A model generated the notes under the pieces. The model made no database searches. It worked only from the letters and a program-made list of their open reading frames with translations, and was not told the origin of the DNA. Source: an uncultured Lachnospiraceae bacterium (lineage in GTDB: Bacteria > Bacillota > Clostridia > Lachnospirales > Anaerotignaceae). From it: a DNA stretch of 60,017 nt. The position numbers and the translations under genes were made by a program. Shown here piece by piece: positions 8,998 to 17,490 of this stretch (position 1 is the stretch's first letter; each line of letters starts with the position of its first letter). The stretch spans positions 1 through 60,017 of the forward strand of contig CALWSU010000012.1 in assembly GCA_944384295.1 (NCBI GenBank). Reading direction: 5' to 3'.

Positions 8998-9449
8998 ATT
9001 ACACAATAGAAACTATGGCAGATGCTCTTGCAAAATACCTGAAACCTTTATTTCCATCCGTATCTTTTTATGAAGATCCAAACCAGCAGGGGACAAAGAC
9101 ACCTTGTATGTTTTTACAACAGCGATATAGTAACATCAAATTGGAAACTAGTGGGTACTATTTGCGAGCCATTGGATTAGACTTGACTTTCTTAGAAAAT
9201 TATCATTTGCCAGATTTACAGAAACAATACCAAAAAACAGCGGAAATTTTAGATCTGCACATGGAAACTTTCCCTTATACCGATGATACCCAAGCAGAAC
9301 CAGTGCAAATCAGAACCTATGCACGTCAGTGGCGTATTGATTTAGATGCACTACATTATCAGTTTGAAATCCGTGAGCGAGTATCCATACCAAAAGAAAC
9401 AGTCAAGATGCAGAACATTGAGAAATATCGCGAGGAAGTGGTGGAATGA
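8994..9449 (+). CDS. Tail terminator protein (DUF6838-like)
   Basis: A 151-aa protein that probably caps the tail tube and stops its growth. The pattern (ALAKYLKPLFPSVSFYEDPN, then PCMFLQQ and FLENYHLPDLQKQYQKTAEI) matches tail terminator proteins of clostridial contractile phages. The gene overlaps both neighbours by four bases (ATGA-type junctions), so the connector genes are tightly coupled. No unusual residue was noticed. Confidence 0.72.
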   Translation: MNYTIETMADALAKYLKPLFPSVSFYEDPNQQGTKTPCMFLQQRYSNIKLETSGYYLRAIGLDLTFLENYHLPDLQKQYQKTAEILDLHMETFPYTDDTQAEPVQIRTYARQWRIDLDALHYQFEIRERVSIPKETVKMQNIEKYREEVVE

Positions 9450-9619
9450 AAAAAGAAAGTACGACAGAAGAAAAAAGATACAAACGAGAAGCACTACTGA
9501 AAAGTAAGCGCTTTTCTCATGTGCAGAAGGATTTTCTAGGGGCAATTTTGAAAGAAGAAACGTATACTATGGCAGAAGCCCAGAAAGCAGTAGATGCTTT
9601 TTTTGGAGGTGAAAAATAA
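9446..9619 (+). CDS. Small charged phage protein before the sheath gene
   Basis: A 57-aa protein (KKESTTEEKRYKREALLKSK, then FSHVQKDFLGAILKEETYTM) that begins inside the end of the terminator gene and stops at TAATG shared with the sheath start. The C-terminal helix YTMAEAQKAVDAFF is typical of short proteins found just before the sheath gene in related prophages. Its function is unknown. Overlaps at both ends and the absence of other coding in this gap support that it is real. Confidence 0.68.
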   Translation: MKKESTTEEKRYKREALLKSKRFSHVQKDFLGAILKEETYTMAEAQKAVDAFFGGEK

Positions 9620-10965
9620 TGGCAGGTGGAACATGGACAAAACAGGATAAAGTACGTCCTGGCATATATATCAATTTCACATCGGAATCCAAGAGAGGTC
9701 TTTCCATCGGCAGCCGTGGCGTAGTTGCCATTTGTGAGCCTATGAGTTGGGGACCTGTTGGCAAGGTCATGGAAGTGGTAGCAGGAGCGGACACGACTCC
9801 CTTCTGCGGTTATCCCATTTACATGCCACAAGCGCGGTTTTTGCAGGAAATTTTCAAAGGCAGCGACCGGACAGACGGCGCCACGAAAGTATTTTTGTAC
9901 CGTCCTTCTGCAAGCAGTGCAGTACAGGCAACCGCTACCGAAGGACAACTGACAGTTACAGCCCTTTATCCTGGTGTACGGGGAAACGACATCACCATCG
10001 TTGTTACAGAACAGGCAGACGCAGAAAGTACATTTGATGTGCAGACTGTTGTGGATGGTGCAGTGGTAGATACCCAGACAGCAAAGAACGTAGAAGAATT
10101 GAAGGCAAACACATGGGTGACATTCAGCGGCAGCGGCGCACTGACGGAAACAGCAGGTGTGAAACTGGCAACGGGTGCAGATGGCACTGTGGAAACAGCA
10201 GCTTATACTACATTCTTATCAAATATTGAAGCCTATGACTTTGACATTCTCATTTATGATGGTGATGACAGCACTGTACAGGCGGCAATGGTCAACTTTG
10301 TAGAACGTCTTGCTAACACACAAGGCAGATATTCTCAGCTAGTGGCTTATGGATTGAATGTGCCTGACAGCCGCTTTGTTATCAACGTATGTTCGGACAT
10401 CACGGGCATTGCCTTTGCAGATGGAACAACATTGGCAGGGAAACAGCTCTGTTGGTGGGTAGGTGGTGCAGAGGCAGGTGCAGGCTACAATGAGTCGTTG
10501 ACTTATGCAAAATACCTTGATGCTGTTTCGGTAACACCTGCACTGACGAATGACCAGATCATTACCGCATTGCAGGCTGGAAAATTTGTGGTGTTTGCAG
10601 AGAATGGGGCAGTCAAAGTGGATTCTGATATCAATAGCCTGACAACATTCACAGCAGATATTTCTAAGCCATATCAGAAAAACCGTGTCATTCGTACCTT
10701 ACATACCATTGCAAATGACCTATATATGCAGTTTTCCGAAAGCTTCATTGGCGTGGTGGATAACAATGCTACAGGGCGAGATCTATTCAAGGCGGTGATT
10801 GTTGGATATTTGCAGGAAATGCAAGCAAACAACGCAATACAAAATTTTGAACCGGATGACGTGGACGTACTTCCAGGGGAGGAGATCGACGCCGTTATCA
10901 TCAATTTGCGCATACAGCCTGTGGACGCAGCGGAAAAATTATATGTAGTTATTACAGTAGCTTAA
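9619..10965 (+). CDS. Tail sheath protein (XkdK-like)
   Basis: Contractile sheath subunit (448 aa). The N-terminus (RPGIYINFTSESKRGLSIGS, then RGVVAICEPMSWGPVGKV) is the classical phage sheath entry motif, and the C-terminal part (NDLYMQFSESFIGVVDNNAT, then VDAAEKLYVVITV) matches the conserved end that builds the handshake network. This shows that the prophage is a myovirus-type element. GGAGGTG precedes the ATG, which overlaps the previous stop. Confidence 0.95.
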   Translation: MAGGTWTKQDKVRPGIYINFTSESKRGLSIGSRGVVAICEPMSWGPVGKVMEVVAGADTTPFCGYPIYMPQARFLQEIFKGSDRTDGATKVFLYRPSASSAVQATATEGQLTVTALYPGVRGNDITIVVTEQADAESTFDVQTVVDGAVVDTQTAKNVEELKANTWVTFSGSGALTETAGVKLATGADGTVETAAYTTFLSNIEAYDFDILIYDGDDSTVQAAMVNFVERLANTQGRYSQLVAYGLNVPDSRFVINVCSDITGIAFADGTTLAGKQLCWWVGGAEAGAGYNESLTYAKYLDAVSVTPALTNDQIITALQAGKFVVFAENGAVKVDSDINSLTTFTADISKPYQKNRVIRTLHTIANDLYMQFSESFIGVVDNNATGRDLFKAVIVGYLQEMQANNAIQNFEPDDVDVLPGEEIDAVIINLRIQPVDAAEKLYVVITVA

Positions 10966-10977
10966 GGAGGTTTTCTT

Positions 10978-11454
10978 GTGGGAAAGTATTTATTAGCAAA
11001 AGATACTGTAAATGGTGCTGAGGGGAAAGTCTTTGTTACTGTCAACGGAAAACAGATCGAAGTAGCTGGTATGAAAAATATCACCACTAATGCCGAAATT
11101 CAAGGCACGGATATGCGTGTAATCGGTACACGCACCATTCAGAATAAAGCCAATGGCGCAAAACAAACCGGAACAGGGAATATCTATTATGGCACCAACC
11201 TTTGGACAGATATGGTCTTAGAGTATATCAATACAGGCAATATGCCTCAGTTTGATTTGCAGATTACAAATGAAGATCCGTCCACTAGTGTGGGCACCCA
11301 GACGATGGCATATTATGGTTGTCAGCTGACTGGAACGATTCCGCTATCCATATTAAATAGTGAAGAAGCTATGTTAAGTTATGACTTCAATTTTTCATGG
11401 ACAAGAGTAGCCAAATTGCGTGGATTCAATGAACCTATGTCTTACGGCGGTTAA
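10978..11454 (+). CDS. Tail tube protein (XkdM-like)
   Basis: Inner tube subunit (158 aa). VNGKQIEVAGMKNITTNAEI, an IGTRTIQNKANG segment and the GTGNIYYGTNLWTDMVLEYI block fit XkdM/DUF2001 tube proteins, which stack as hexameric rings inside the sheath. It starts with GTG at 10978 behind AAGGAGG and follows the sheath by 12 bases, the invariant order in this phage class. Confidence 0.9.
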   Translation: MGKYLLAKDTVNGAEGKVFVTVNGKQIEVAGMKNITTNAEIQGTDMRVIGTRTIQNKANGAKQTGTGNIYYGTNLWTDMVLEYINTGNMPQFDLQITNEDPSTSVGTQTMAYYGCQLTGTIPLSILNSEEAMLSYDFNFSWTRVAKLRGFNEPMSYGG

Positions 11455-11471
11455 GAAAGGAATGGTAAAAA

Positions 11472-11894
11472 ATGAGTAAATTATATGCTTTTTTACATCC
11501 AGAAACAATTAAGGAAGAAAAAGAAGTAATCATTTCCAATCGTTTTAAGGATGAAAGCGGAAAGGTGATCCCATTTAGAATTCGTGCATTGACGCAGGAG
11601 GAGAATGACGCGATCACACGAAAAAGCTACCGAAAGGTAAGAGGAGAAAATGGTCAAATGACGAAAGAGTTTGACTATATCACTTATAGAAAAAAACTGG
11701 CATTGGTGGGTACCGTGTTTCCTGATTTTTCTGAAACAGAACTTTGCGAAGCCTATGGTACATTAAGTCCAGAAGATGTGATTGGTAAAATGTTGCGAAC
11801 TGGCGAATTTGCAAATCTGATTGAGGCAATTAGTGAATTGTCTGGATTTTCTGCATACCCTGAAGACGAGGTTGTACAGGAAGCAAAAAACTGA
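11472..11894 (+). CDS. Tail assembly chaperone, short form (XkdN-like)
   Basis: A 140-aa protein placed between tube and tape measure, where contractile phages encode a chaperone that coats the tape measure during tail assembly. Segments such as IPFRIRALTQEENDAITRKS and SPEDVIGKMLRTGEFANLIE match XkdN-type proteins. The stop TGA at 11892 is immediately preceded by an in-phase slippery heptamer, so this is the G-type product of a G/GT pair. The acidic end is YPEDEVVQEAKN. Confidence 0.88.
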   Translation: MSKLYAFLHPETIKEEKEVIISNRFKDESGKVIPFRIRALTQEENDAITRKSYRKVRGENGQMTKEFDYITYRKKLALVGTVFPDFSETELCEAYGTLSPEDVIGKMLRTGEFANLIEAISELSGFSAYPEDEVVQEAKN

Positions 11895-12061
11895 TACGCG
11901 GCAGTGATGCTGAAACGATAATTGCTTATTATTGCTTTGTGAATTTTGGTATCCTGCCGCATCAATATGCAGAACTTCCTTATCAGGAACGTGCTTTAAT
12001 CAAAGAATTTGTATCAAAAGAAGTCAAAGATAGGGAAAAACAGCAGAAAGGTGGTCAGTAA
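11472..12061 (+). CDS. Tail assembly chaperone, -1 frameshift extended form
   Basis: Slippage by -1 at 11885-11891 continues translation at CTG 11891 for another 56 residues, from LIRGSDAETIIAYYCFVNFG to REKQQKGGQ, ending at TAA 12059-12061. The fusion would be 196 aa. Without frameshifting these 56 codons have no start codon or ribosome site, yet they read open right up to the tape measure start. This is the arrangement of lambda gpG/gpGT, in which the T part binds the tail tube. Confidence 0.82.
11885..11960 (+). other. Programmed -1 ribosomal frameshift signal
   Basis: The heptamer A_AAA_AAC (11885-11891) is in phase with the zero frame and abuts the stop codon. After six bases GCGGCAG (11898-11904) can pair perfectly with CTGCCGC (11954-11960), a 7-bp stem closing a 49-base loop, or a pseudoknot. 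Heptamer, spacer and structure are all at distances usual for bacterial -1 frameshifting. The pairing is read from the sequence; stability was not computed. Confidence 0.8.
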
Positions 12062-12062
12062 A

Positions 12063-14225
12063 ATGGGAAATATTCGGGAAATATTAGCCATTGAAGATAA
12101 GTTTTCTGCAGGTCTTGGTGCCTATATCAAAATGATGGAGCAGAGCCAAACGGTGACAAAGGGAAACTCTGCGGCGGCAAAAATGGCAACACAACAGGCT
12201 AGAGTATATAAATCAGCTCTGCAAGTGCAGGCAGCTGAACAAAAACTAGCAGCGGCGCAAACCCAAGCGCATAAATCCGCGTTACAAATGCAAACAGCAG
12301 AACAAAGGTTAGCAACAGCACAGACACAAGCGCATAAATCGGCATTACAGATGCAGATAACAGAACAACGACTCGCAGCGGCACAAGCAAATGCACAAGC
12401 AGCCAGCATTCGTGCCGCTTCTGCGGCGGAACGTGAGGCAGAACGACAAGCCAGAGCAGCCGCAAAAGCGCAAAAAGAATACGCGAAGTCCATGAATGAA
12501 GGAGGTGGCGCAGCAAATCGTCTTACATCTTCTTTGAAAAGTTTGGCGGGTGCCTATGTAGGGTTGCAAGGGTTTCAGGCTTTGCTCAATATGTCGGACA
12601 CAATGTCATCTACTACGGCAAGACTTGATATGATGAACGATGGTTTGCAAACAACAGCACAGCTAAACGATATGATTTTTGCGAGTGCAAATCGTGCAAG
12701 AGGATCGTATAACGAAACCGCCAATATGGTTGCAAAGTTGGGTACTTTGGCAGGGGACGCGTTTGGCAGTTCCGCAGAAATTGTATCTTTTGTAGAGCAG
12801 ATCAATAAGCAGATGGCAATTTCGGGTACAAGTACTATGGAAGGGCAAGCAGCTATGCTACAACTCACACAGGCTATGGCTTCTGGTGTATTACGAGGGG
12901 AAGAACTGAATTCTGTACTAGAACAGACGCCTATGATTGCACAAACGATTGCAGATTACTTAGGTGTCAATGTAGGGCAGATGCGCGATATGGCTTCCGA
13001 AGGTGCTATTACAGCGGAAATCGTCAAAAATGCCATGTTTGCCGCGGCAGAAGAAACAAATGCCAAATTCGCTGAAATGCCTATGACATGGGGGCAGATT
13101 TGGACAGTGTTTGGGAATTACGCGCAAAAAGGACTAACACCAGTTTTGGTTGCTCTTTCTTGGTTGGCAAATCATATTGAAATCATTGGTCCTTTGGTAT
13201 TGGGTGCTGGTGCTGCCTTTGTCATATTCCAAGTGGCAGCAAATTGGACGAAAATCGCTACTTTTGCGACAACAGCTTATCAAGGAGCGGTGACATTATT
13301 GTCTATTGGATATGGAATTTTAACAGGGAATACCGCTGCGGCAAGTGCCGCGACTATGGTATTTAATAGTGCATTGTTAGCTTCTCCTATCACATGGATT
13401 TTAATGGGGATTGCATTGATTGTTGGGGCGTTATATGCAGGCGTAGCAGCATATAATCATTTTACTGGATCGTCTGTTTCTGCAACTGGTATTATTATGG
13501 GCGTCATGTATACATTAGGAGCATTTATCTACAATCAAATTGTATTTTTATATAATGGATTTGCGGTGTTTGCGAATTTTATCGGAAATGTGTTCAATAA
13601 TCCAGCCGCGGCAGTGAAAGTGTTGTTTTATGATATGGCACAGACAGTTTTAGGCTATATGGTAAATATTGCAAAAGGCATTGAGGGATTGATCAATAAA
13701 ATCCCAGGTGTTACTGTTGATTTGACCAGTGGCGTAGAAGCCTATATTCATACACTCGGCGCAAAATCGGCAGCTGTGAAAGAATCTTCCGGCTGGAAAG
13801 AATACTTCGCACCTATGGAATATAAAGACTATGGTAGTGCTTTTTCTTCTGGTTATGATAAAGGCTCAAACTTATTTTCCAACATGTTTGGTGGCAGTAC
13901 TAGTATGCCTGATATTGGAAGTTTTGGCACTGGTGGTGCCTCTTTGGGAGATATCAATGACACATTGGGCGGAATTGGCAAAGATGTGGGCAGTATCAAA
14001 AAATCTGTGGATATGTCCGAAGAAGACATCAAATTGATGGTGGATATGGCAACACAGCGATATGTCAATAAAATCAATCTGACAGCGCAAACGCCAGTGA
14101 TCACCATTCAAGGAGCAAATACAGGTAATACAGAAGCCGACCGTAAATCATTGGCAGATGCGTTAAAAAATATATTATTGGAACAGGCAGCGGCAGGTAG
14201 TACAAAATCGACAGCAAGAGTATAG
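12063..14225 (+). CDS. Tail tape measure protein
   Basis: A 720-aa protein that sets tail length. The N-terminal 140 residues are an alanine/glutamine-rich coiled coil with three near-identical 21-residue repeats. The conserved tape-measure block follows (FVEQINKQMAISGTSTMEGQ, then LEQTPMIAQTIADYLGVN). Several hydrophobic stretches lie in the middle (residues ~375-490). The start at 12063 has AAAGGTGG upstream and lies right after the frameshift product's stop; the longer open frame from 12009 overlaps the chaperone extension. The protein is short, suggesting a fairly short tail. Confidence 0.92.
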   Translation: MGNIREILAIEDKFSAGLGAYIKMMEQSQTVTKGNSAAAKMATQQARVYKSALQVQAAEQKLAAAQTQAHKSALQMQTAEQRLATAQTQAHKSALQMQITEQRLAAAQANAQAASIRAASAAEREAERQARAAAKAQKEYAKSMNEGGGAANRLTSSLKSLAGAYVGLQGFQALLNMSDTMSSTTARLDMMNDGLQTTAQLNDMIFASANRARGSYNETANMVAKLGTLAGDAFGSSAEIVSFVEQINKQMAISGTSTMEGQAAMLQLTQAMASGVLRGEELNSVLEQTPMIAQTIADYLGVNVGQMRDMASEGAITAEIVKNAMFAAAEETNAKFAEMPMTWGQIWTVFGNYAQKGLTPVLVALSWLANHIEIIGPLVLGAGAAFVIFQVAANWTKIATFATTAYQGAVTLLSIGYGILTGNTAAASAATMVFNSALLASPITWILMGIALIVGALYAGVAAYNHFTGSSVSATGIIMGVMYTLGAFIYNQIVFLYNGFAVFANFIGNVFNNPAAAVKVLFYDMAQTVLGYMVNIAKGIEGLINKIPGVTVDLTSGVEAYIHTLGAKSAAVKESSGWKEYFAPMEYKDYGSAFSSGYDKGSNLFSNMFGGSTSMPDIGSFGTGGASLGDINDTLGGIGKDVGSIKKSVDMSEEDIKLMVDMATQRYVNKINLTAQTPVITIQGANTGNTEADRKSLADALKNILLEQAAAGSTKSTARV
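12210..12398 (+). repeat. Three 63-bp in-frame tandem repeats in the tape measure gene
   Basis: Copies at 12210-12272, 12273-12335 and 12336-12398 each encode 21 residues of the form KSALQxQxxEQ(K/R)LAxAQ followed by a short variable end. The copies differ mostly at third codon positions, so protein sequence is being kept. Gain or loss of a copy would change tape length in helical steps. Confidence 0.85.
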
Positions 14226-14237
14226 GAGGTGTGCAAC

Positions 14238-15005
14238 GTGTCATCTAATCAAAGCTATGCAATTTATTTTCAAAAGCAGGATGCGAAAGATACAACACTT
14301 TTCCATCTCCCTGTCAATCCTGAAAAATTGCCAGTGACACAAGACAGCGCAAATGAGGAATACAATGTTTTGGGCATTGGACCGATTATGGTACCAAGAA
14401 AACCAAATCTGAAAAAGGTCACAATCGAAAGCTATTTCCCTGGAAGGATTGACAGCCTGACATTGACCAGTGGGGATTTTCAGCCGCCGGAATTTTATAT
14501 CAATTTTTTCCGAAATGCCATGAGAAACAAAGAGGTACTAATCTACACACCCACAAGATACTATGAAGATGGCACACCGTATTTTGTAAATGATCCAGGT
14601 TTCGCTGTGTTGGTAACAAACTTTGAAACAGAGGAACGAGGGGGAGAAACAGGAGATTTTTACTATACATTGGAATTAACCGAATACCGAGATTACAGCC
14701 CATTGATTGCACAGATTCAGATAGAAGCCACAGCAGAAAAACCAGCAACTGCTACGATAGAACAAACGCGAAGTATCCCGAAAGGACAGTTATATGTAGG
14801 AGCGAAGGCGGTACTGAATGGAAACTATTTTTACTCTAGTTATGGAGATAAGCCATATGGTAGCGGAAATGGTCGTCAAGTAGTCGTGTCTCGTATCATC
14901 AATGATGACAATGACAGAGCTTATCCTGTACATGTGAAATCGGAATCCGGTGGGGCTTTAGGCTGGTGCAAAAAAGGAGATTTACAGGGGGTGGATGCAC
15001 AATGA
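14238..15005 (+). CDS. Tail protein linking tube to hub (XkdP-position)
   Basis: A 255-aa protein in the place of PBSX XkdP, between tape measure and hub. The first 150 residues (LPVNPEKLPVTQDSANEEYN, FYINFFRNAMRNKEVLIYTP) are typical of this family. The C-terminal 55 residues (RQVVVSRIINDDNDRAYPVH, GALGWCKKGDL) look like an SH3-like module rather than a canonical LysM. GTG at 14238 is chosen because AGGAGGTG ends seven bases before it, whereas GTG 14229 overlaps that site. It overlaps the next gene by four bases. Confidence 0.78.
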   Translation: MSSNQSYAIYFQKQDAKDTTLFHLPVNPEKLPVTQDSANEEYNVLGIGPIMVPRKPNLKKVTIESYFPGRIDSLTLTSGDFQPPEFYINFFRNAMRNKEVLIYTPTRYYEDGTPYFVNDPGFAVLVTNFETEERGGETGDFYYTLELTEYRDYSPLIAQIQIEATAEKPATATIEQTRSIPKGQLYVGAKAVLNGNYFYSSYGDKPYGSGNGRQVVVSRIINDDNDRAYPVHVKSESGGALGWCKKGDLQGVDAQ

Positions 15006-15970
15006 AAACAGAACTTTTGATTACAGAAAAGCGAACTGGAAAGCTTTGGGATGCTGCCCCTTGTGTGTCCACAGCAAGCTACACCACCAACCGTACAGGA
15101 AGCCCTGGGAAATTTACGTTTACGCTCATCAAAGCGGGTGATATCTCTTTTGTAGAGGGGGATGAGGTGCGGTTTTCTGTAAACGGGCAAGTGATTTTCT
15201 TCGGTTGGGTATTCCAAAAAAGTAAAGATAGATGGGGAATCATTGAAGTGACATGTTATGACAGTATACGATATTTGAAAGCTAATGCGTCTTACCATTT
15301 TTATGGACAGACTGCTGGGCAAATCTTGCGACAGATTGCTGCTGACTTTCAGTTGCCTGTCAGTGATATTGAGGATACGGGATACCCCATACCTTCCTTA
15401 TTGGAAGATGACCAGTCTTGCTTGGATATTATAGAAGAAGCAATCCAACAGACGCTCTTGCATACCGGAAAGGTGTTTGTGCTTTTCGATGATGGAAACG
15501 GTCTGAGCCTGCGGGAAGCGGCAAACATGAAAACCAATGTGGTGTTGGGTGACCGTTCTTTGGTGACCGATTACAAATATGAAACGGATATTGACAAACA
15601 GACATATAACAGTATCAAGTTGGTACGGGAAAATGAGGAAACAGGCAAGGCGGAAGTGGTGGAAGTCAAGGACTCTGCCAACATTGAACGGTGGGGGCTT
15701 TTGCGACTGTATAAGACCGTAGACGGGGAAACAAATACTGCACAGATGCGAGAACAGGCAGAAACTATGTTGTCCTATTATAACCGTCGTTTGCGTACTC
15801 TCAGTGTGGAATCTCTGGGGGTACTGGGATTGCGAGCCGGTATGATGATTCTGATGAAGATACAGGGACTAGGAGACATTGACCTTGACCAATATGTTAT
15901 GGTTGAGAAGATTACGCATACTTTTGAAAATGATAAGCACACCATGAGTTTTGACACATTGGCGATTTAA
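15002..15970 (+). CDS. Baseplate hub protein (XkdQ-like)
   Basis: A 322-aa hub component. The N-terminus (KTELLITEKRTGKLWDAAPC) and the core (GEVxFSVNGQVIFFGWVFQK-like segment, ATSYHF-type region, TYNSIKLVRENEETGKAEVV) match XkdQ/YqbQ proteins, related to gp27-like hub rings. It starts at ATG 15002 within the previous gene's stop, with GGGGGTGG upstream. The next gene, a DUF2577-type protein, follows ten bases after its stop. Confidence 0.82.
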   Translation: MKTELLITEKRTGKLWDAAPCVSTASYTTNRTGSPGKFTFTLIKAGDISFVEGDEVRFSVNGQVIFFGWVFQKSKDRWGIIEVTCYDSIRYLKANASYHFYGQTAGQILRQIAADFQLPVSDIEDTGYPIPSLLEDDQSCLDIIEEAIQQTLLHTGKVFVLFDDGNGLSLREAANMKTNVVLGDRSLVTDYKYETDIDKQTYNSIKLVRENEETGKAEVVEVKDSANIERWGLLRLYKTVDGETNTAQMREQAETMLSYYNRRLRTLSVESLGVLGLRAGMMILMKIQGLGDIDLDQYVMVEKITHTFENDKHTMSFDTLAI

Positions 15971-15979
15971 GGTGATAAT

Positions 15980-16408
15980 ATGGAATTGGTAGAAGTTTTG
16001 CAGCAAATCATACAGGATAACCAAAAAGCCATGCAGCCCACAGATTTGGTGGTAGGAACGGTCACGAAGGTGAAGCCGCTGGAAATCACAACAGACAATC
16101 AGGCGGCGCCGCTGCGTTCTCCAGTCCTTTATCTGACAGAATCCGTCATAGAAAAGAAAGTTACGTCGTTTGCACACAATCATAATACTACGCATAATCA
16201 CATTGTTACAGATGCTACAATACAGCCAGCGGGCGAATGTTCCACAGAGCTGACAGACATTGTTTGCTATGAAAACGGCAAAGCATTGCCGTATGACGGC
16301 TTTGTCACGCTGAATAGAGGACTGGAAGTAGGGGACAAGGTGTTTCTGTTGCGAGTACAGCGAGGGCAAAAGTATGTGGTTTTATCCAGAGTATTTCAGG
16401 AGGTGTAA
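15980..16408 (+). CDS. Baseplate protein, DUF2577 family (XkdR-like)
   Basis: A 142-aa protein with the DUF2577 pattern: LQQIIQDNQKAMQPTDLVVG, GTVTKVKPLEI, and a C-terminal GDKVFLLRVQRGQKYVVLSR that forms a beta strand pair. It lies between XkdQ- and XkdS-like genes as in PBSX and is thought to belong to the hub or spike assembly. A histidine-rich turn (FAHNHNTTHNHI) in the middle is notable and could bind metal. Confidence 0.85.
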   Translation: MELVEVLQQIIQDNQKAMQPTDLVVGTVTKVKPLEITTDNQAAPLRSPVLYLTESVIEKKVTSFAHNHNTTHNHIVTDATIQPAGECSTELTDIVCYENGKALPYDGFVTLNRGLEVGDKVFLLRVQRGQKYVVLSRVFQEV

Positions 16409-16411
16409 ACA

Positions 16412-16819
16412 ATGGCAACTTTGCCGGAAAATGTGATCAATCTCTCTCAAGGCATAACTTTTACTGAATATCCTTCTTATACATGGTATGTTAATCCCAA
16501 AACTGGAAGAATATCTGGTATGGCTGATGGGTTCACCGCTGTGAAACAGGCAGTAGAAATTCTTTTTTCTGTGGAACGGTTTCTCTGGCAGATTTACACG
16601 CCAAACTTTGGTATGGAATGGGAGGGCTTAGTCGGACAAAATCCAGGATTTGTGGCATTGGAAATCCAGCGGCGGGCAAAGGACGCCATACGAACAGATA
16701 GCCGTATGACGGATATTACAGACTTTTCTTATCAGGTGAATGGGGATAACCTGACTGTGGAGTTTACGGTGCAGACGGTTTACGGAAATATTTTACAAAA
16801 TATGACAATAACAGTTTGA
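16412..16819 (+). CDS. Baseplate wedge protein, DUF2634 family (XkdS-like, gp25-type)
   Basis: A 135-aa protein with YTWYVNPKTGRISGMADGFT and the block FLWQIYTPNFGMEWEGLVGQ, which is the signature of DUF2634/XkdS. These correspond to gp25, the baseplate component that starts sheath assembly. AGGAGGTG precedes the start. In PBSX the XkdT gene follows directly; here a separate gene with its own promoter is inserted in between. Confidence 0.87.
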   Translation: MATLPENVINLSQGITFTEYPSYTWYVNPKTGRISGMADGFTAVKQAVEILFSVERFLWQIYTPNFGMEWEGLVGQNPGFVALEIQRRAKDAIRTDSRMTDITDFSYQVNGDNLTVEFTVQTVYGNILQNMTITV

Positions 16820-16836
16820 TTTGGCAATAAATACTC

Positions 16837-16865
16837 TTTTCTGTTTTCACATATTGTGGTATTAT
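16837..16865 (+). promoter_or_regulatory. Extended -10 promoter for the inserted zinc-ribbon gene
   Basis: TATTAT at 16860-16865 is preceded by TGG, giving an extended -10 motif. TTTTCT at 16837-16842, 17 bases upstream, is a weak -35. The site lies in a 75-base gap between XkdS-like and zinc-ribbon genes, whereas most late-gene junctions here are shorter than 20 bases. Confidence 0.5.
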
Positions 16866-16894
16866 GAAGAAAAATGGAAAGGGGAAGGTATCTT

Positions 16895-17431
16895 ATGAGC
16901 AAATTCTGTGCAAAATGCGGAAAAGCTGTTGGAAAAACAGACCAATTCTGCCAGAGCTGTGGAACAAAGCTGAATCAGGAGAATCCAACACAGACAGTAA
17001 CTAGAAAAGAAGCGATTGCTTCTAAAGGAAAGGTTCCTGCAAAAGGGTGCTTGATTGTATTGATTCTGGTGGTCATTGTTGGGCTGGTAAGCTGTGTGGC
17101 TATGATGGGTGAATCTTCTAAAGTGAACCAGGTGGATCAGATTTATTTAAATGGGTTGAATACGGCTCTTGGTGTTAGCTGTTCCTATACGATGTCTGAT
17201 CATCTTGCATATTATGAGGAAGACCTACAGGAATACATAGGAAACGGCAGCTTCACCACATCGGCAACGGGAGAATTGAAGTATACATACAGCTACCGTG
17301 CGGTTGTAAAAGATAATGAGGTTATCTTTATTAAGTCCAGTGTATTTGATCCCACAGGCGTACAGTTGATAGATCATTATGATAATGACGCAGAATGGGA
17401 ACATCTGGAATCTACAGATCAAGCAAAATAA
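16895..17431 (+). CDS. Membrane-anchored zinc-ribbon protein (candidate moron)
   Basis: A 178-aa protein from ATG 16895 (GGGGAAGG upstream). Residues 4-24 carry two CxxC pairs, FCAKCGKAVG and FCQSCGTKL, a zinc ribbon. One transmembrane helix follows near residues 50-70 (GCLIVLILVVIVGLVSCVAM). The remaining ~105 residues would be outside, with three cysteines overall in and after the helix. It is not a known tail gene, and it interrupts the conserved XkdS-XkdT pair with its own promoter and terminator. Expression from the lysogen and a role in host surface change or superinfection immunity are inferred. Confidence 0.78.
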   Translation: MSKFCAKCGKAVGKTDQFCQSCGTKLNQENPTQTVTRKEAIASKGKVPAKGCLIVLILVVIVGLVSCVAMMGESSKVNQVDQIYLNGLNTALGVSCSYTMSDHLAYYEEDLQEYIGNGSFTTSATGELKYTYSYRAVVKDNEVIFIKSSVFDPTGVQLIDHYDNDAEWEHLESTDQAK

Positions 17432-17443
17432 AAATGATTACAG

Positions 17444-17468
17444 GCACTCATATTGTGGGTGCTTTTTT
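17444..17468 (+). terminator. Terminator after the zinc-ribbon gene
   Basis: GCACTCA (17444-17450) pairs with TGGGTGC (17456-17462), one G-U pair, around a five-base loop, and six T follow. It closes the inserted gene's transcription unit just before the XkdT-like gene. Phage late transcription would have to read through it. Confidence 0.75.
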
Positions 17469-17490
17469 CATGCAGAAAGGAGGAAAAAGC

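Noticed and set aside
12210..12398. Regular repeats as a CRISPR array
   Set aside because: The units are contiguous, without spacers, and encode a continuous coiled coil in the tape measure protein.
14238..15005. LysM domain in the XkdP-position protein
   Set aside because: The C-terminal part lacks the LysM pattern and looks more like an SH3-type module.
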